Shown here: positions 1-10,310 of the stretch, in pieces
Position numbering within the stretch: position 1 is the stretch's first letter
Layout: each line of letters opens with the position of its first letter
Assembly: GCA_963971575.1 (NCBI GenBank)
Contig: OZ020616.1
Location: forward strand, 19,541,535 to 19,605,534
Source: Liopterus haemorrhoidalis
Lineage: Eukaryota; Arthropoda; Insecta; Coleoptera; Dytiscidae
Length of the DNA: 64,000 bases
Direction: 5' to 3'
The notes under the pieces: generated by a model
The model's database searches: none
What the model was told of the DNA's origin: nothing
What the model saw: only the letters and a program-made list of their open reading frames with translations
Made by a program: the position numbers and the translations under genes

Positions 1-680
1 AACAAAACTGCCGCATTTGGAGTGAAGCTAATCCTCAAGTGTATGTCAAAACACCGTTACATCCAGAAAAACTGACTGTTTGGTGCGCTTTATGGGCTGG
101 TGGAATCATTGGTCCGTACTTCTTCAAAAACGATGATGGCCAGAACGTTACAGTCAATGGTGATCGGTATAGAGCCATGATTACTAACTTTTTCATTCCT
201 GAATTGAACAGCCATGATGTCCAGGAGCTGTGGTTCCAACAAGACGGCGCAACATGTCACACAGCTCGTGCCACAATCGATTTATTGAAAGACACGTTTG
301 GTGACCGCCTAATTTCACGTTTTGGACATGTGAATTGGCCTCCAAGATCTTGTGATTTAACACCGCTGGACTACTTTCTGTGGGGCTATGTAAAGTCATT
401 GGTCTATGCGGATAAGCCACAAACGCTTGACCATTTGGAAGACAACATTCGCCGTGTTATTGCCGATATACGGCCACAAATGTTGGAAAAAGTCATCGAA
501 AATTGGACGTCCAGATTGGACTACATCCGAGCCAGCCGTGGCGGTCATATGCCAGAAATCATATTTAAAATGTAATGCCACAAGATTATCTTTCGAATAA
601 AAAAAAATTCATGTCAATCGAATAATCCATCGTTGTTTTATTGCAATTTAAAGTTCTATACCTCTAAAAAAAACAACCAT
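1..680 (+). mobile_element. Mariner/Tc1-superfamily element, 3' part (5' part outside window)
   Basis: The window opens inside a DNA transposon. Its transposase reading frame runs from base 3 to 575, followed by an A-rich trailer with AATAAA-like motifs. The similarity to a mariner-type 3' end fades near 680, where the tandem repeats begin. The 5' terminal repeat and HTH domain lie outside the window, so neither completeness nor a TA target duplication can be checked. The right boundary is approximate. Confidence 0.75.
3..575 (+). CDS. Partial mariner-type (DD41D-like) transposase, C-terminal part
   Basis: The frame is open from base 3 to the TAA at 573-575 (190 residues) with no start codon in view, so the protein continues upstream. 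Visible motifs are WFQQDGATCHTA, holding the second catalytic Asp, and CDLTPLDYFLWGY, holding the third. Counting to the Asp of PLD leaves 41 residues between them, so the spacing is DD41D rather than the DD34D of classical mariner. The C-terminus ends in MPEIIFKM. There are no stops or frameshifts in this part, so it is younger or better kept than most copies here. The first catalytic Asp is outside the window, so activity cannot be judged. Confidence 0.88.
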   Translation, partial: QNCRIWSEANPQVYVKTPLHPEKLTVWCALWAGGIIGPYFFKNDDGQNVTVNGDRYRAMITNFFIPELNSHDVQELWFQQDGATCHTARATIDLLKDTFGDRLISRFGHVNWPPRSCDLTPLDYFLWGYVKSLVYADKPQTLDHLEDNIRRVIADIRPQMLEKVIENWTSRLDYIRASRGGHMPEIIFKM

Positions 681-2469
681 TATATAGGTGTCTTTTTAAG
701 ATATCTCGAAATGATTTTGACAGTATTTTTAAATTTTATCCCTAAAGGGTGAAAAGGGGTGAAATGTGATTTCAAGGATGCCTTTATATCTCTTAGGACC
801 AATAAGATATCGTCTTGGTTTTTGCTTACCTGTTTCAGAATTTTATCCTAATCAACCCCTAAAGTGGTGATTCTACAATCAGGGTGAATTATACATCCCG
901 TCGTATTTCCTGTGTTTGTTTAGTTGCAATATTTCTTTTTGGTACGTAGGTGTCTTTTTAAAATATCTCGAAATGGTTTTGGCAGTTTTTTTAAATTTTA
1001 CTCCTAAAGGGTGAAATGGGGTGACATGTGATTTCAAGGATTCCTTAATATCTCTTAGGACTAATAAGTTATAGATTTGATTTTTTCTGGCAAAGACTAC
1101 CCATGCAAATGCCAAAAAATTGTTTCAGGATTTTATCCCAATCAATCCCTAAAGGGGTAAATCTACAATCGGGGTGAACTATACATTCTGTGGCATTTCC
1201 TGTGCTTGTTGAGATGTAACATTCCTTTTTGCACAAATGTGTCTTTTTAAAATATCTCGAAATAGTTTTGAAGTTTCACCTGGGTGAAAAGGGTGAAAAT
1301 GGTTGTCATGCGATTTCAAGGATTGCTTAATATCTTTTAGGACCAATAAGATATCTACTTGGTTTTTACTTACTAAGATTACCCATACAAATACCGAAAA
1401 CTTTTTTCAGAATTTTGACCTACTCAACCCTTAAAGGGGTGAATCTACAATCGGGGTGAATTATACATCTTGTTGCATTTCCTGTGTTTGTTGAGATATA
1501 ACATTCCTCTTTGGCACAAATGTGTCTTTTTAAAATATCTCGAAATAGTTTGATAGTTTTTGAAAGTTTCATCTGGGTGAAAAGGGTGAAAATGGTTGTC
1601 ATGCGATTTCAAGGATTGCTTAATATCTTTTAGGACCAATAAGATATCTACTTGGTTTTTACTTACAAATATTACCCATACAATTACCGAATTTTTTTTT
1701 CAGAATTTTGTCCAACTTAGCCCTTAAAAGGGTGAATCTACAACTGGGGTGAATTATACATCCCGTCGTATTTTCTGTGTTTATCGATTTATAACATTCC
1801 TTTTTTGGCAAATAGGTGTCTTTTTAAGATATTTCGAAATGGTTACCCATACAAATGTTTAAAACAGAAATTCACTATTTTGCCCTAATCAACCCCTAAA
1901 TGGATGAATCTACTTTTGGGGTAAATTATAGAAACCTTTGTATTTCCTGAGTTATAACACTTTATTTTGGTACATAGGTTTCTATTTAGAAAGAGTTTTA
2001 ACAGTTTTTTTTTTTATTTCATCCCTAACTGGGTAATTTGGTATTTATTATTCGATAGAGCGTCCCTTGACAAAGAGATATGAAATTCGGGAGTAACTAT
2101 TCGTATCTCATGTGCTTCTTGAGCTATAACATTACTTTCTGGCATATAAGTGATTTTTTTAAATATTGCGATAGTGTTTTGACAGTTTTTTTAAATTTCA
2201 CACCTAAATGGCAAATTAGTTTTTTTTTTTGTTAGAAATAAGAAAGTCGGCGATTACATTCCTCAGTATGAAGTAAGAAAGGATCCCTATGTGGTGAATA
2301 GGAGTAAAATGTTTTTTCACGGATTTCTCAACATTTCTTTGGATAGATGAGATATCGACTAGATTTTTGATTAAAAAGGTTACCCATACACAAGTTTAAA
2401 AACAAACTGAGGATTTTACGCTAATGAGACCATCAATATACCGTAGCGAAGCATGGCTTTTCAGCTAGT
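681..2469 (+). repeat. Degenerate tandem array, period about 260-295 bp
   Basis: A unit beginning near GTGTCTTTTTA recurs at 689, 950, 1239, 1522 and 1816, with a decayed version near 1978. Spacings are 261, 289, 283, 294 and about 162 bp. Each unit contains, in order, 'atatctcgaaat', a CCTAAAGGGTGAAA block, 'gatttcaagga', 'taggaccaataagatat', an 'acccatacaa' block, CAACCCCTAAA and a 'tttcctgtgtttgtt' block. Units decay towards the right end. Short ORFs here (for example 879-1115 minus) are chance frames shared by successive units. The array ends at a possible Helitron 3' terminus. Confidence 0.85.
2441..2469 (+). other. Possible Helitron 3' terminus (imperfect hairpin then CTAGT)
   Basis: The segment CCGTAGCGAAGCATGG (2441-2456) is an imperfect short hairpin and is followed 8 bases later by CTAGT (2465-2469) and then T. 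Helitrons typically end with a short hairpin just upstream of CTRRT and insert between A and T. The hairpin here is mispaired and no 5' TC end was found, so this is a suggestion only. Confidence 0.4.
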
Positions 2470-2785
2470 TTTTAACATATATTTCATCTTAATAAAATAG
2501 GTGTCAATGAAACACTTAGATTTTATTTTTTTTACTTGGGATTTACTTGTTTAATCAAGTCTTAATAACTAGTTTAATATTAGGTTTACACGTATAGTGC
2601 CCTGAACACTGATGATTTTTTATAAAAATACATTTATATGCGATAGATTTAAAAAAATCATGTAGGGCATCTAATAAAAAGTATTAAATCGTAGATAAAC
2701 ATATAAAAAATATTTTGTAAAAATATTATATATATAAATAATTAAAATACATAAAATTTCATTGTTAGTAAAATATTATATATCG

Positions 2786-2786
<1 letters not shown>

Positions 2787-2859
<73 letters not shown>
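2787..2859. repeat. (TA)n microsatellite, about 36 units
   Basis: An uninterrupted TA dinucleotide run of about 73 bp sits in very AT-rich DNA. It has no associated gene. Confidence 0.97.
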
Positions 2860-2861
<2 letters not shown>

Positions 2862-3770
2862 ATAGGAATTTTCCGTGACAAAAAATGTTTTTATCTACCT
2901 TATCTCCTCCCAGAGGGGTTATAAAAATCTTTAAAAATTCAAAGTAAAATATATTGATGAGAACCAGAATAGTACGTTCGGAATTGTTAATCAGATTATT
3001 TTATTATGTTTTCGAATTTTATATTGTTAAAGAAATAATATTTTGATGATATTTTGAATGAAATCTCATTCAAGCTCTCAAAAAGCCAAATTCTCAATCA
3101 AGGGCATCACATAAAAGGTCTTGAAGCGTAGGTTATCAATCAAAAATTAATTTTAAAATATTTTTTAATTTTGACTCGATTTATCCTAGATATTATATTC
3201 AGCAGATTGACCTTGTTTCTTACTAAGTATGTACCTACGAAATCTTGAATTGTGTGAAAATTCACATGAATTTTAGAATTTTTCCATATTTACACCCAAA
3301 AAATCTATATTTAGTTTAATAATTTCTATTTGCCTAATCTAATACAGTAATTTCCAATAGTCAATTTCGACACAAATTGAATTAATTATTAATAATTTAG
3401 GAGCTGTAAATGGTTTTCATTGACGTAGATGTTTTAGAGAGATATTACCAGAACTAAAGTCGCATACACACCTAACGAACGAACTTCAACGAACAGAAAC
3501 ATCAAAGAAATTTGTCAAACAGACACAAAAAAGCAAGAATGAACACAGATGAATAAAACTTGGGCATTTGTCAATGTTCCACCAGACTAGTTCCCACATC
3601 GTCGACATCTACAGCACGTAAACGAGCCCAGACGAACAGTTTCCAAGTGGTGGGTAGCGTTCTTTTACGTTTTACGTTCGTCGTTTACCAGGGGAGACTT
3701 CCCTCGTTGCAAAGATCCAAGAAGTTTTGGGCGTAGAATTTACATTGGTGACTTTTGTGATGTTGGTTTG
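2860..3770. other. AT-rich intronic DNA, no gene seen
   Basis: No supportable coding region was seen. The stretch 3455-3720 is less AT-rich than its surroundings and includes several AACGAAC/ACGTTTTACG-like words. It may be the end of the element that also supplied the coding remnant at 3770-3969, but no terminal repeats or target duplication could be paired. Confidence 0.5.
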
Positions 3771-3969
3771 TTAGTTTATTTTTCTGAATGTTTGACAATC
3801 GCAAATGCTGCACACCAAACTCGTTATTGAGAAACTGCTTCGTATATTCTTTGTCGGCAGCTGGACTGATATATTTATTGTAGTACTTATGGAGTTTCCT
3901 GAAACAGTCGAAGAACCTTTCGGAGACGAGGTTGATATCCGTTGGTTGATGATCGAGCGTGTTTAATAG
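3770..3969 (-). pseudogene. Coding remnant of unknown function, probably transposon-derived
   Basis: The minus strand is open for about 65 residues with no Met start. It contains FFDCFRKLHKYYNKYISPA followed by KEYTKQFLNNEF and then HLRLS. Base composition is less AT-rich than the flanks, as expected for a former exon. It reads like a helical DNA-binding or accessory protein of a DNA transposon, but I do not recognise the family firmly. Downstream it decays into stops. Confidence 0.4.
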
Positions 3970-4700
3970 GGTACATGGCGCCCCGATGCAAAATTAGGTT
4001 AGGCCTCCTCCACATATATTTTTTTAAATAATTTTTTTTTGATAACAACTATTATAAATAGAGAAAAATTTATTTTTGTAAATATGCGTGATATTCAAAA
4101 TAAAGTGTGGTGGAATTTTTAATCTAATAAAACTTTTAATGCAATGACATTGGCATGATTGGTAAGCTATAAAATTTAAATAAATTGTCCAGTTCTGGAT
4201 TTTTTTGTTTGTGAGTTTCTCATATAAGATATGTATGACGAAAATTATTAACTAAAAGTCTTAAGGTCAATGAATGTTATTTAAAGATTAACTCATAAAA
4301 ATGGCATTTTTTTCAAAATGCGATTTAACGGCTTAAAATGTTGTAACCATCTTTTAATTCTCCTCTTTTAACCCAGCAACGTGCTTACGCGCAAGCCCGA
4401 AATATTACGGGCATATCTCATAGCGTTACGAAGACAGAATGAAACTTTTTTTTACTATATTTTTGTAGCTAAAACGAAGAGGTATTATCGACTTTATTTT
4501 GATTTCTATCTACTTTATTTGATGACCTCGTTCAATCGTTAAGAGTTAGTATATTTCAATGTCTAGTTCCACTTAATCTAAAAAACAGACTGTTTTTATA
4601 TAATATCATTTTCATTTCATCTTGACTTATTGTGTCATTTTTAAAACAAATTTTCAAATATATGTTATTAGTTTAAAAAAATAATTTTAAAAAAGTTTTA
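3970..4700. other. AT-rich intronic DNA, no gene seen
   Basis: No coding sequence or RNA gene could be supported. A GC-richer island at 4375-4440 has no recognisable motif. The sequence around 4605-4655 resembles 60080-60140, where a SINE is inserted, so both probably belong to one unnamed dispersed repeat. Confidence 0.45.
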
Positions 4701-5117
4701 GCTACAATTTGCAGCATGGTACACAAATATTCGTCGAATGGTTTACAAGATGGCGTCTATAAAACAATTTGTTTATTTACAATTACATGCCAGTTCTTTT
4801 TACAATTAAAAATATCCTATTAGATAGATAAAAAATGGATGAAAATTTTGATGTATGGATTGTTACTAATTTTATTTCAGATTATTAGTCTTGTATAAGA
4901 AACTAAACGGTTGAGCGCTCCCTTGAGAGCAGTGTCATCACTGTTGTACAATTCAAAATTATATCTGTGCTTCCATAAGTAATTTTCTTTTGTGAATTTT
5001 AAAAATCACCGGAAAAAATGAAGGAAATTGAATTATAATACAAAAGCTTCTATAAAAACCCACACCTCGAAACCTATATTTGTTCTTTCATATTAATTAG
5101 GTGTGTACGCGGCTTAA
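4700..5117. repeat. Partial copy of a TTAA-flanked (piggyBac-like) MITE
   Basis: Segments such as 'tacaagatggcgtctata', 'aaaaatatcctattagata' and 'ttgtataagaaac' match the inverted-repeat MITE at 13927-14688 and the related copy at about 52950-54119. The right end reads ACGCGGC followed by TTAA at 5114-5117, matching the CGCAGCC|TTAA end of the better copy. The left arm is missing or too decayed to pair. Confidence 0.6.
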
Positions 5118-5460
5118 CAATCCTTTGAATGGCCATCTACACAAAATATTTAAAACTAAGTTCTGGTAAAAAGTTCTTGGGGTCAACCGCGAAATGTTAC
5201 TCGAAAGAGAACTCAACTCGATGCGGTTTTCATTTTAAAATCTCAATTAAAAGTTTTTTATAATTAAATAAGAGAAAGTTAGAATTAATACAATTGTTCA
5301 CAAATTTAAAATTTTTAAATTTAAAGAAAATATTCACGTACGAAATATACCCGGAGCAGCTGCTTCTTCTATGGACAGTTAGTCTGGTTGACCTTTGGCC
5401 ACACCCACATAAATATTGCTCTGTAATGTGCCAGATTTTTCCATGTATCCCGTATATTAA

Positions 5461-6187
5461 TACGAGGGTTGCCTTTTATGTTTCGGGATTTGAGATAAAA
5501 TACAATTATTTATCAACAAAAGTGGCTTTATTGTTTTTCAAAATATTTTCCATGAAGACCAATACACTTTTGCATGCGTTAGAACCAATTTCGAAGCACT
5601 TTTTCCACTCCGATTGAGGCTTTTTCCATTGCGATTGTCAAATTATGTGAGATTCAACGCGAACAAATATTTTTAACGGCCAAGTGTTCATGCAATAGTG
5701 AATGTATGCTGGTCCCACTAATGCCGAAGGGTACCTCAATATCACGATAAGTCACATGACGATCTTGCAGTGTTAGTTCACGCACAACATCAATGTTTTC
5801 CGGAACAACAACTGATTTTGGATGACCTTCACGAAATTCGTCCTTAAGCGAACTACGGTCACGATTGAAGTCGGCAACCATCGATAAACAGTCACTGATG
5901 GTGCTTCATCGCCAAAAGTCGAATTAAGTTGATCGATGCACTGTTGTTGGGTTAATCCACGTCGAAAGTTGTAAAAAATAATTGCTCTAAAATGTTAACG
6001 ATTTAATTCCACTTTTAGCCGTCATGAATTTTTTCAAGTTACTGTAAACAACACAAATAGCGCTCGTACGTCAAAACGTTCTGAGTACGTATACCGAAAA
6101 AAGAGCCAAACTTTACGATAGAAGCGTCAGTTGCCAGATGGCAGCACTAGGTTAGCGCAATCCCGAAATATAAAGGCAACCCTCGTA
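5461..6187 (-). mobile_element. Internally deleted mariner element with paired TIRs
   Basis: Ends CGAGGGTTGCC...GGCAACCCTCG form inverted repeats of about 28 bp, each flanked by TA (5461-5462 and 6186-6187). The element is about 727 bp, well below the roughly 1.3 kb of a full mariner. It keeps the 5' coding end (HTH region) and the 3' coding end on the minus strand but has lost the catalytic middle. A second, broken copy of the same family lies at about 36603-38224. Confidence 0.9.
5500..6030 (-). pseudogene. Mariner transposase remnant, catalytic core deleted
   Basis: On the minus strand the N-terminal HTH part is readable at 5654-5881 (DEFREGHPKSVVVPENIDVV, HVTYRDIEVPFGISGTSIHS, LHEHLAVKNICSR). 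The frame then stops. A mariner C-terminal tail resumes at about 5510-5640 in another frame (KCFEIGSNACKSVLVFMEN). All three catalytic Asp residues are missing, so it cannot encode a transposase. The deletion joins codons near 150 of a roughly 345-residue protein to its last 40 or so. Confidence 0.85.
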
Positions 6188-6472
6188 TTAGTTAGAACTT
6201 CGGTTAGCTGATCCCTTCATCTATTGGGAGGTCTTCTACTGGTTGACCAGTCAAATTTTATTAATTTAAATTTATGTATTGTTAAGAGAACAACAGCCAT
6301 AATTGTTACAAAACCAACCATTTTTTCAATAATCATGATTCTTTGATTTAGCATTTTTAAGGTTAGGTAGACAAAACCAAGATCTGCCTGTCTGTCTGTT
6401 CAGAAATAATTGTGGTCAAACGGAGAAATTTGTCATGCATGCACATGGCTGTAATGGACGGTATACGGCGGT
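6188..6472. other. Intronic DNA between transposons, no gene seen
   Basis: No coding sequence was seen. The last part (6450-6472) becomes GC-rich with 'acggtatacggcggt', the target site of the hAT element that follows. Across that insertion it continues into the hAT remnant at 8091-8330. Confidence 0.5.
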
Positions 6473-6894
6473 CAGCGGCGGCGCTAAACCAATCGTGGAC
6501 GTCGGCGAAATTAGCTTTGCGAGGCCCTTTTCATTTCTCAAAAAAAAAAAAAAAAAAATACGATAATAAAAACAAACCTTGATTTGGCTTAGTCTTCTGG
6601 CTTGACTTTTTAGCCACTAAACACTATATTTTATATAAAGTTATAAACACAACTCATAACTGTTATTATAAATTTTAAACACATATTTATATACATATAG
6701 AATTCAATGATAAAACCAACCAATATACAAATAAACATAGTTTTGTCCATCAAAGCGAAATGAGAAATGTAAAAATATCATGTCATAATCAGGGCCGGAT
6801 TTCCCTATAGGCTAAGTAGGCTTAAGCCTAGGGCCTCCTAAGTTTAGAGGGCCTCAATATTCACAAAGATGCATATATACTAAAAAATTAAAAA

Positions 6895-7110
6895 AATATG
6901 CTATAACTCAAGAAACATAGACCATACGAAGGGTTTTATAATTTACCCTAAATCTATTTTTTTCCCTTTATAGGTTAACTAGTGCAAATACGTTTTTGAA
7001 CATGTTTATGGGTATCAAAAAGTCGATACCTCATTGGGTCTAAGAGATATTGAGGAATCCGTAAAAAAGCATTTCACCCCTTTAGAAGAACTCCCTCAGT
7101 TTATGCAGAC
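6895..7110 (-). repeat. Inverted fragment of the 285-bp tandem repeat family
   Basis: Read on the minus strand this matches the array at 681-2469: 'ggattcctcaatatctctta', then 'gacccaatgaggtatcgac', then 'tacccataaacatgtt'. It is a single partial unit inside the nested hAT, so the family is dispersed as well as tandem. Confidence 0.7.
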
Positions 7111-7146
7111 CTCTACCAAATAATGCATAAAGAAAAAATACAGATG

Positions 7147-7330
7147 GCTTTACCTAACATAGTAACAGTCCTACGACTACTTCTTAGTTAAATGGTCACT
7201 AACTGCTTTGAAGAGAGGTCTTTTTCAAACTTAAAAGAATTAAAAATGAATTAAGGAGCTCAATGTCTGAAGACAGATTATCCGCACTGAACATTCTGAG
7301 CATTGAAATTGATAAACTTAGAAATATTTA
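7147..7330 (+). pseudogene. hAT transposase C-terminal dimerisation remnant
   Basis: The + frame reads LPNIVTVLRLLLS, stop, then VTNCFEERSFSNLKELKMN with a stop, and after a frame shift SEDRLSALNILSIEIDKLRN. This is the hAT C-terminal (Dimer_Tnp_hAT) signature, in which ERSFSxLKxIKxxLR is the hallmark. At least two stops and a frameshift make it dead. Only the last 60 or so residues of the transposase remain. Confidence 0.8.
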
Positions 7331-7692
7331 AAAAAATCAGCCGTGGCCACCACAGGACCGACCGCCATCACAAAGTACTTGTATAAAATACATTCTAGCA
7401 GCGGAGTAGAAATAACTTGCCCTAATATTTTCTAACAGAGATATTATTTATCATGGCCATGGAAACGTTACATATAAGTATAAAAAAATAAATTTCGAAA
7501 AAAATTTCAAATTTTTTTCGTTTTATCAAAATTGTCTCAAATAAAAGTTATTAGTTATTGCATTCATAGAAACTTTTGTTGAATAATTTTTTTCGAAACA
7601 TTTTTCTATTGCTAAATATTCGCTAAAATCTTAAAATCTATTTAAAATGTTTCTTAAAATATTTCTAAAAATTTTCGAAAAAATTTCGAAAA

Positions 7693-7768
7693 TGACAGAC
7701 AGACAGACAGACGGACGAACGGGCAGACGGACAGACAGACGGACGAACGGGCAGACGGACAGACAGAC
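7693..7768. repeat. GACA/GACG microsatellite with a duplicated 32-bp block
   Basis: AGACAGACGGACGAACGGGC is repeated in tandem. The Ser/Val/Cys-rich or Arg/Thr-rich ORFs read across it (7631-7825 minus, 7647-7892 plus) are artefacts of the repeat. Confidence 0.93.
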
Positions 7769-8111
7769 CATCATGCTAAAAATTGTCAAAACGTTAAGTA
7801 GGGACCTCAATTCGTGGAAATCCATCGAAATCTCGAAATGTCAAAATCGGTATGATCACAATACCTCCCTTATATATGTTGGCGGTCGGTAAAAAGAGGT
7901 TGTCTATTGAAAGGGCCTAAAAATTTGAGTAGCCTATGGCCTCGCGTTATGTAAATCCGGCCCTGGTCATAATTAATATATAATATTTAAACATTCAATA
8001 ACTTGTAAAATTTTTGCGAGGCCCCGTCAAGTGCGAGGCCATCGGCGGTCGCCGACGTTGCCGACGCCTAACGCCGCCACTGACGGCGGTATATGACGTA
8101 TACCACCTTCT

Positions 8112-8330
8112 ATTTTATTTCGAATGAATAGCGTGTACCATATGCTTTTCGAGGTTGTTTTTTCATTTCAACTATCAGTTCTTCGTGTGTTATATTTACT
8201 TCCCAATGAAAATTTAGAGTTAATACATTTAATCGAGCTTCAACAGTGCTCCTTAAATAAGTTTTCAGTCGTTTTAAGGTAAAAAACGATCGTTCTGGAA
8301 GAGCTTTGATACAGTCATGGTGACAAATAT
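8112..8330 (-). pseudogene. hAT transposase C-terminus remnant
   Basis: The minus strand encodes DCIKALPERSFFTLKRLKTY, then LRSTVEARLNVLTLNFHWEV and a tail ending in GTRYSFEIK with a stop. The PERSFFTLKRLKTYLRS block is the hAT dimerisation signature. No stop interrupts these 70 residues, but no upstream transposase is present. Its own target site was later hit by the hAT at 6473-8082. Confidence 0.8.
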
Positions 8331-9250
8331 TTTTAAAAGTTTATATATATAATGATACATAGTTTTGTTACAATTCTGTAAAGCATCCATTCCAGTTGTA
8401 GGTAAAACTGTTGAGTCAAACGTGAGTTACGTTTAGCAATAAACACACCAAGTTGGTTATTAATCGCCCTTTTTGTGGGTAAAACATCATAATCTCAAAA
8501 ATACCTAAGAAGATACTGATATTTACATTTATCTATAAAATAAAACCACAGACCCATTTTCTCCAAAACCGATCTTTTTAGTATATTTCTACTATTTTTA
8601 CTCTATTTTACGTTTGAGGAGTCGTTTTAAAATTACATTCTGAAAGTGGTAACGAAGCCAGATTTCCACTTTCTCTTACCTGAATCGAATAATTAGTAGT
8701 TTATAATAATGAATCTTGGTCCAATATTTTGTGGTAAAGAATTGACTGCGGAACATGTGACTGGGCGAATGTTTTAGACGATGTGTTAGGGGGGCAAACG
8801 GATTATCGCTCCCCTTCATTTAATTCCTTGGAGCATTTTTGGAAAGTGATGTATTTTCACTTTGGCAATAATTATGTCGATTTTTCAAGAGTTAGCAATC
8901 TTAAAAAAATATTTATTTGTACGAAAAAAAAAAAATGTCAATATTGTTTATTGTTTACAACGAAGTAATTTAAAAACAAAATTACTGTTGTGGTTAACAA
9001 ATTTTATCTTCAACTCCCCGAGCAGTGCCAGGTGATCTGCTAGTATTGTATAATATTTGATAAAAATTGTGCTAATTTTTCTGGCCCTGGGGGAGGCCGA
9101 GGCCCGCCGCCCCCCTTATAAAACCCCAAAATGTGTGAAAATTAAATATTCTTTTTTTCTTTTTGAAAGTTTATATGAAATTGATACATATTTGAAACAG
9201 TTGACTCGTTTTTGTCGAGTTCTTTATTCAAGAGTGTTTGTTTGTTAAAG
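8331..9250 (+). other. Last part of the intron before the first mAChR-A exon in view
   Basis: The region is AT-rich with no gene. Near 9018-9040 'ccccgagcagtgcc...tgctagt' resembles a decayed Helitron 3' end. A GC-rich patch at 9080-9120 (ggccctgggggaggccgagg) resembles hAT sub-terminal DNA. The last bases before the exon (cgagttctttattcaagagtgtttgtttgttaaag) are T-rich and end in AG at 9249-9250, a plausible 3' splice site. Confidence 0.6.
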
Positions 9251-9485
9251 GTACTTCTCGGTAACGCGTCCTTTGACGTATCGTGTGAAGCGCACAACAA
9301 ACAAAGCTGCGGTGATGATAGGCTGTGCGTGGGGCATCTCTCTACTGCTGTGGCCTCCCTGGATCTACAGCTGGCCCTATATCGAGGGCCAGCGCACTGT
9401 TCCAGATAACGCTTGCTACATTCAGTTCATCGAGACCAACCATTACATCACATTCGGAACGGCTATTGCTGCCTTCTACGTACCG
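9251..9485 (+). CDS. mAChR-A: Muscarinic acetylcholine receptor A-type, exon with TM4 and TM5 start
   Basis: This exon encodes 78 residues plus the last base of the Arg codon of the DRY motif. It opens [20 protein letters not shown] (second intracellular loop). TM4 follows ([20 protein letters not shown]), then the ligand-proximal second extracellular loop with its conserved Cys ([18 protein letters not shown]), and TM5 begins (TAIAAFYVP). The product is a Gq-type class A GPCR for acetylcholine in the neuronal plasma membrane. The 3' splice site is AG at 9249-9250 (upstream intron phase 2). The 5' splice site is GTAAGT at 9486. The frame then jumps 42 kb to 51603, splitting TM5 between Pro and Val. 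A-type identity rests on remembered resemblance to insect mAChR-A in loop 2, TM5 and loop 3. No damage is seen. Confidence 0.95.
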
Positions 9486-9491
9486 GTAAGT

Positions 9492-10302
9492 TAAAAAAGA
9501 GACCTTGAATTTGTCCCTTCTGAAAGAGACATTCATCCAAGCTTCATCCAATGTTAAGATCCTGTTTGAAAAACTGCTAATGGGCTCAACAGCGCTATGA
9601 AATGACACCAAGCGGACGGTATTTGAACTAGTGGAACGAGTAACTGTTTATTGTTTACTAGTTCTTTTCTATGTACTAGTTGCTACCTCGTGTTGTTTGT
9701 ATCGCGTTTAAACTTTAATGTTGCAGTTTGTTTGTAACAATAACTTTTGATAGCAACTATTATTCTTTTTTATATTATTTTGTGATATAATGAGATGGCA
9801 TAAAACAAACTGCTGTGTATTTTGTTGTTATTCTAGGAAAAGAAGTGAGACAAACATTCACTTTCATTTTTTTCGAAATAAAAACAATATCTGTAAATAA
9901 TAAATATATTTGGTGTTGTGGAAGAGATAAATAGGTAAAAAAGCATGGGAAAATGCTATAAATAAGGGGAAAGAGTGACAGTGTGCTAAAATCATTTAAA
10001 AGCTACATATTACATCAATATTGCTAACTTATTAATATTTAACAAACTAGTATTTATTAAAAATATTCAACAAATAAGAAATACTCAATTATAAAAATCC
10101 TTCTCAAGCATAAATAAATATTTACCCATGTAACTTTAATACAGGATCAGGGCATGTGGTCTCAAATATTATAAGTAGATATTCTGATACATTCACTGAA
10201 GTGTTTGCTTTCGTTTTTGATTAATTTTTTTAGGCAACGATTTTCTAACAAAGGTTCCGGTTTACAGCTGCAGGTTATCTTTCAGTTTTAATTTTTAGGT
10301 GA
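9492..10302. other. AT-rich intron start, no feature seen
   Basis: No transposon ends, coding remnants or RNA motifs could be recognised here. The short minus frame at 9342-9611 overlaps the exon antisense and is not a gene. Confidence 0.5.
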
Positions 10303-10310
10303 CTTTGTGA

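Larger units (their letters stand above)
6790..7965 (+). mobile_element. hAT-type element nested in another hAT, exact 8-bp TSD
   Basis: Ends CAGGGCCGGATTT...AAATCCGGCCCTG are paired and flanked by an exact 8-bp duplication GTCATAAT (6782-6789 and 7966-7973). The 1,176-bp element contains an inverted fragment of the 285-bp repeat seen at 681-2469, a hAT transposase C-terminal remnant and a GACA tract. It inserted after the surrounding hAT (6473-8082), whose own duplication is also still exact. Confidence 0.95.
6473..8082. mobile_element. hAT-type element with exact 8-bp TSD; hosts a second hAT
   Basis: The left end CAGCGGCGGCGCTAAACC pairs with the right end, whose reverse complement is CAGTGGCGGCGTTAGGCG. 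The 8-bp duplication ACGGCGGT is exact (6465-6472 and 8083-8090). Without the nested element at 6790-7965 it is only about 430 bp and has no transposase, so it is non-autonomous. It is GC-rich at both ends and AT-rich inside. Confidence 0.92.

Noticed and set aside
396..600. Three further ORFs overlapping the first transposase
   Set aside because: Antisense or shifted shadows of the transposase frame at 3-575.
7631..7892. Cys/Ser/Val-rich small protein ORF and its Arg/Thr-rich antisense
   Set aside because: Artefact of the GACA/GACG tract inside a hAT element; the same pattern occurs at the other GACA tracts.
9057..9409. Alternative + frames across the first mAChR-A exon
   Set aside because: They run through the intron boundary or use another frame; only the frame giving TM4/TM5 matches the receptor.
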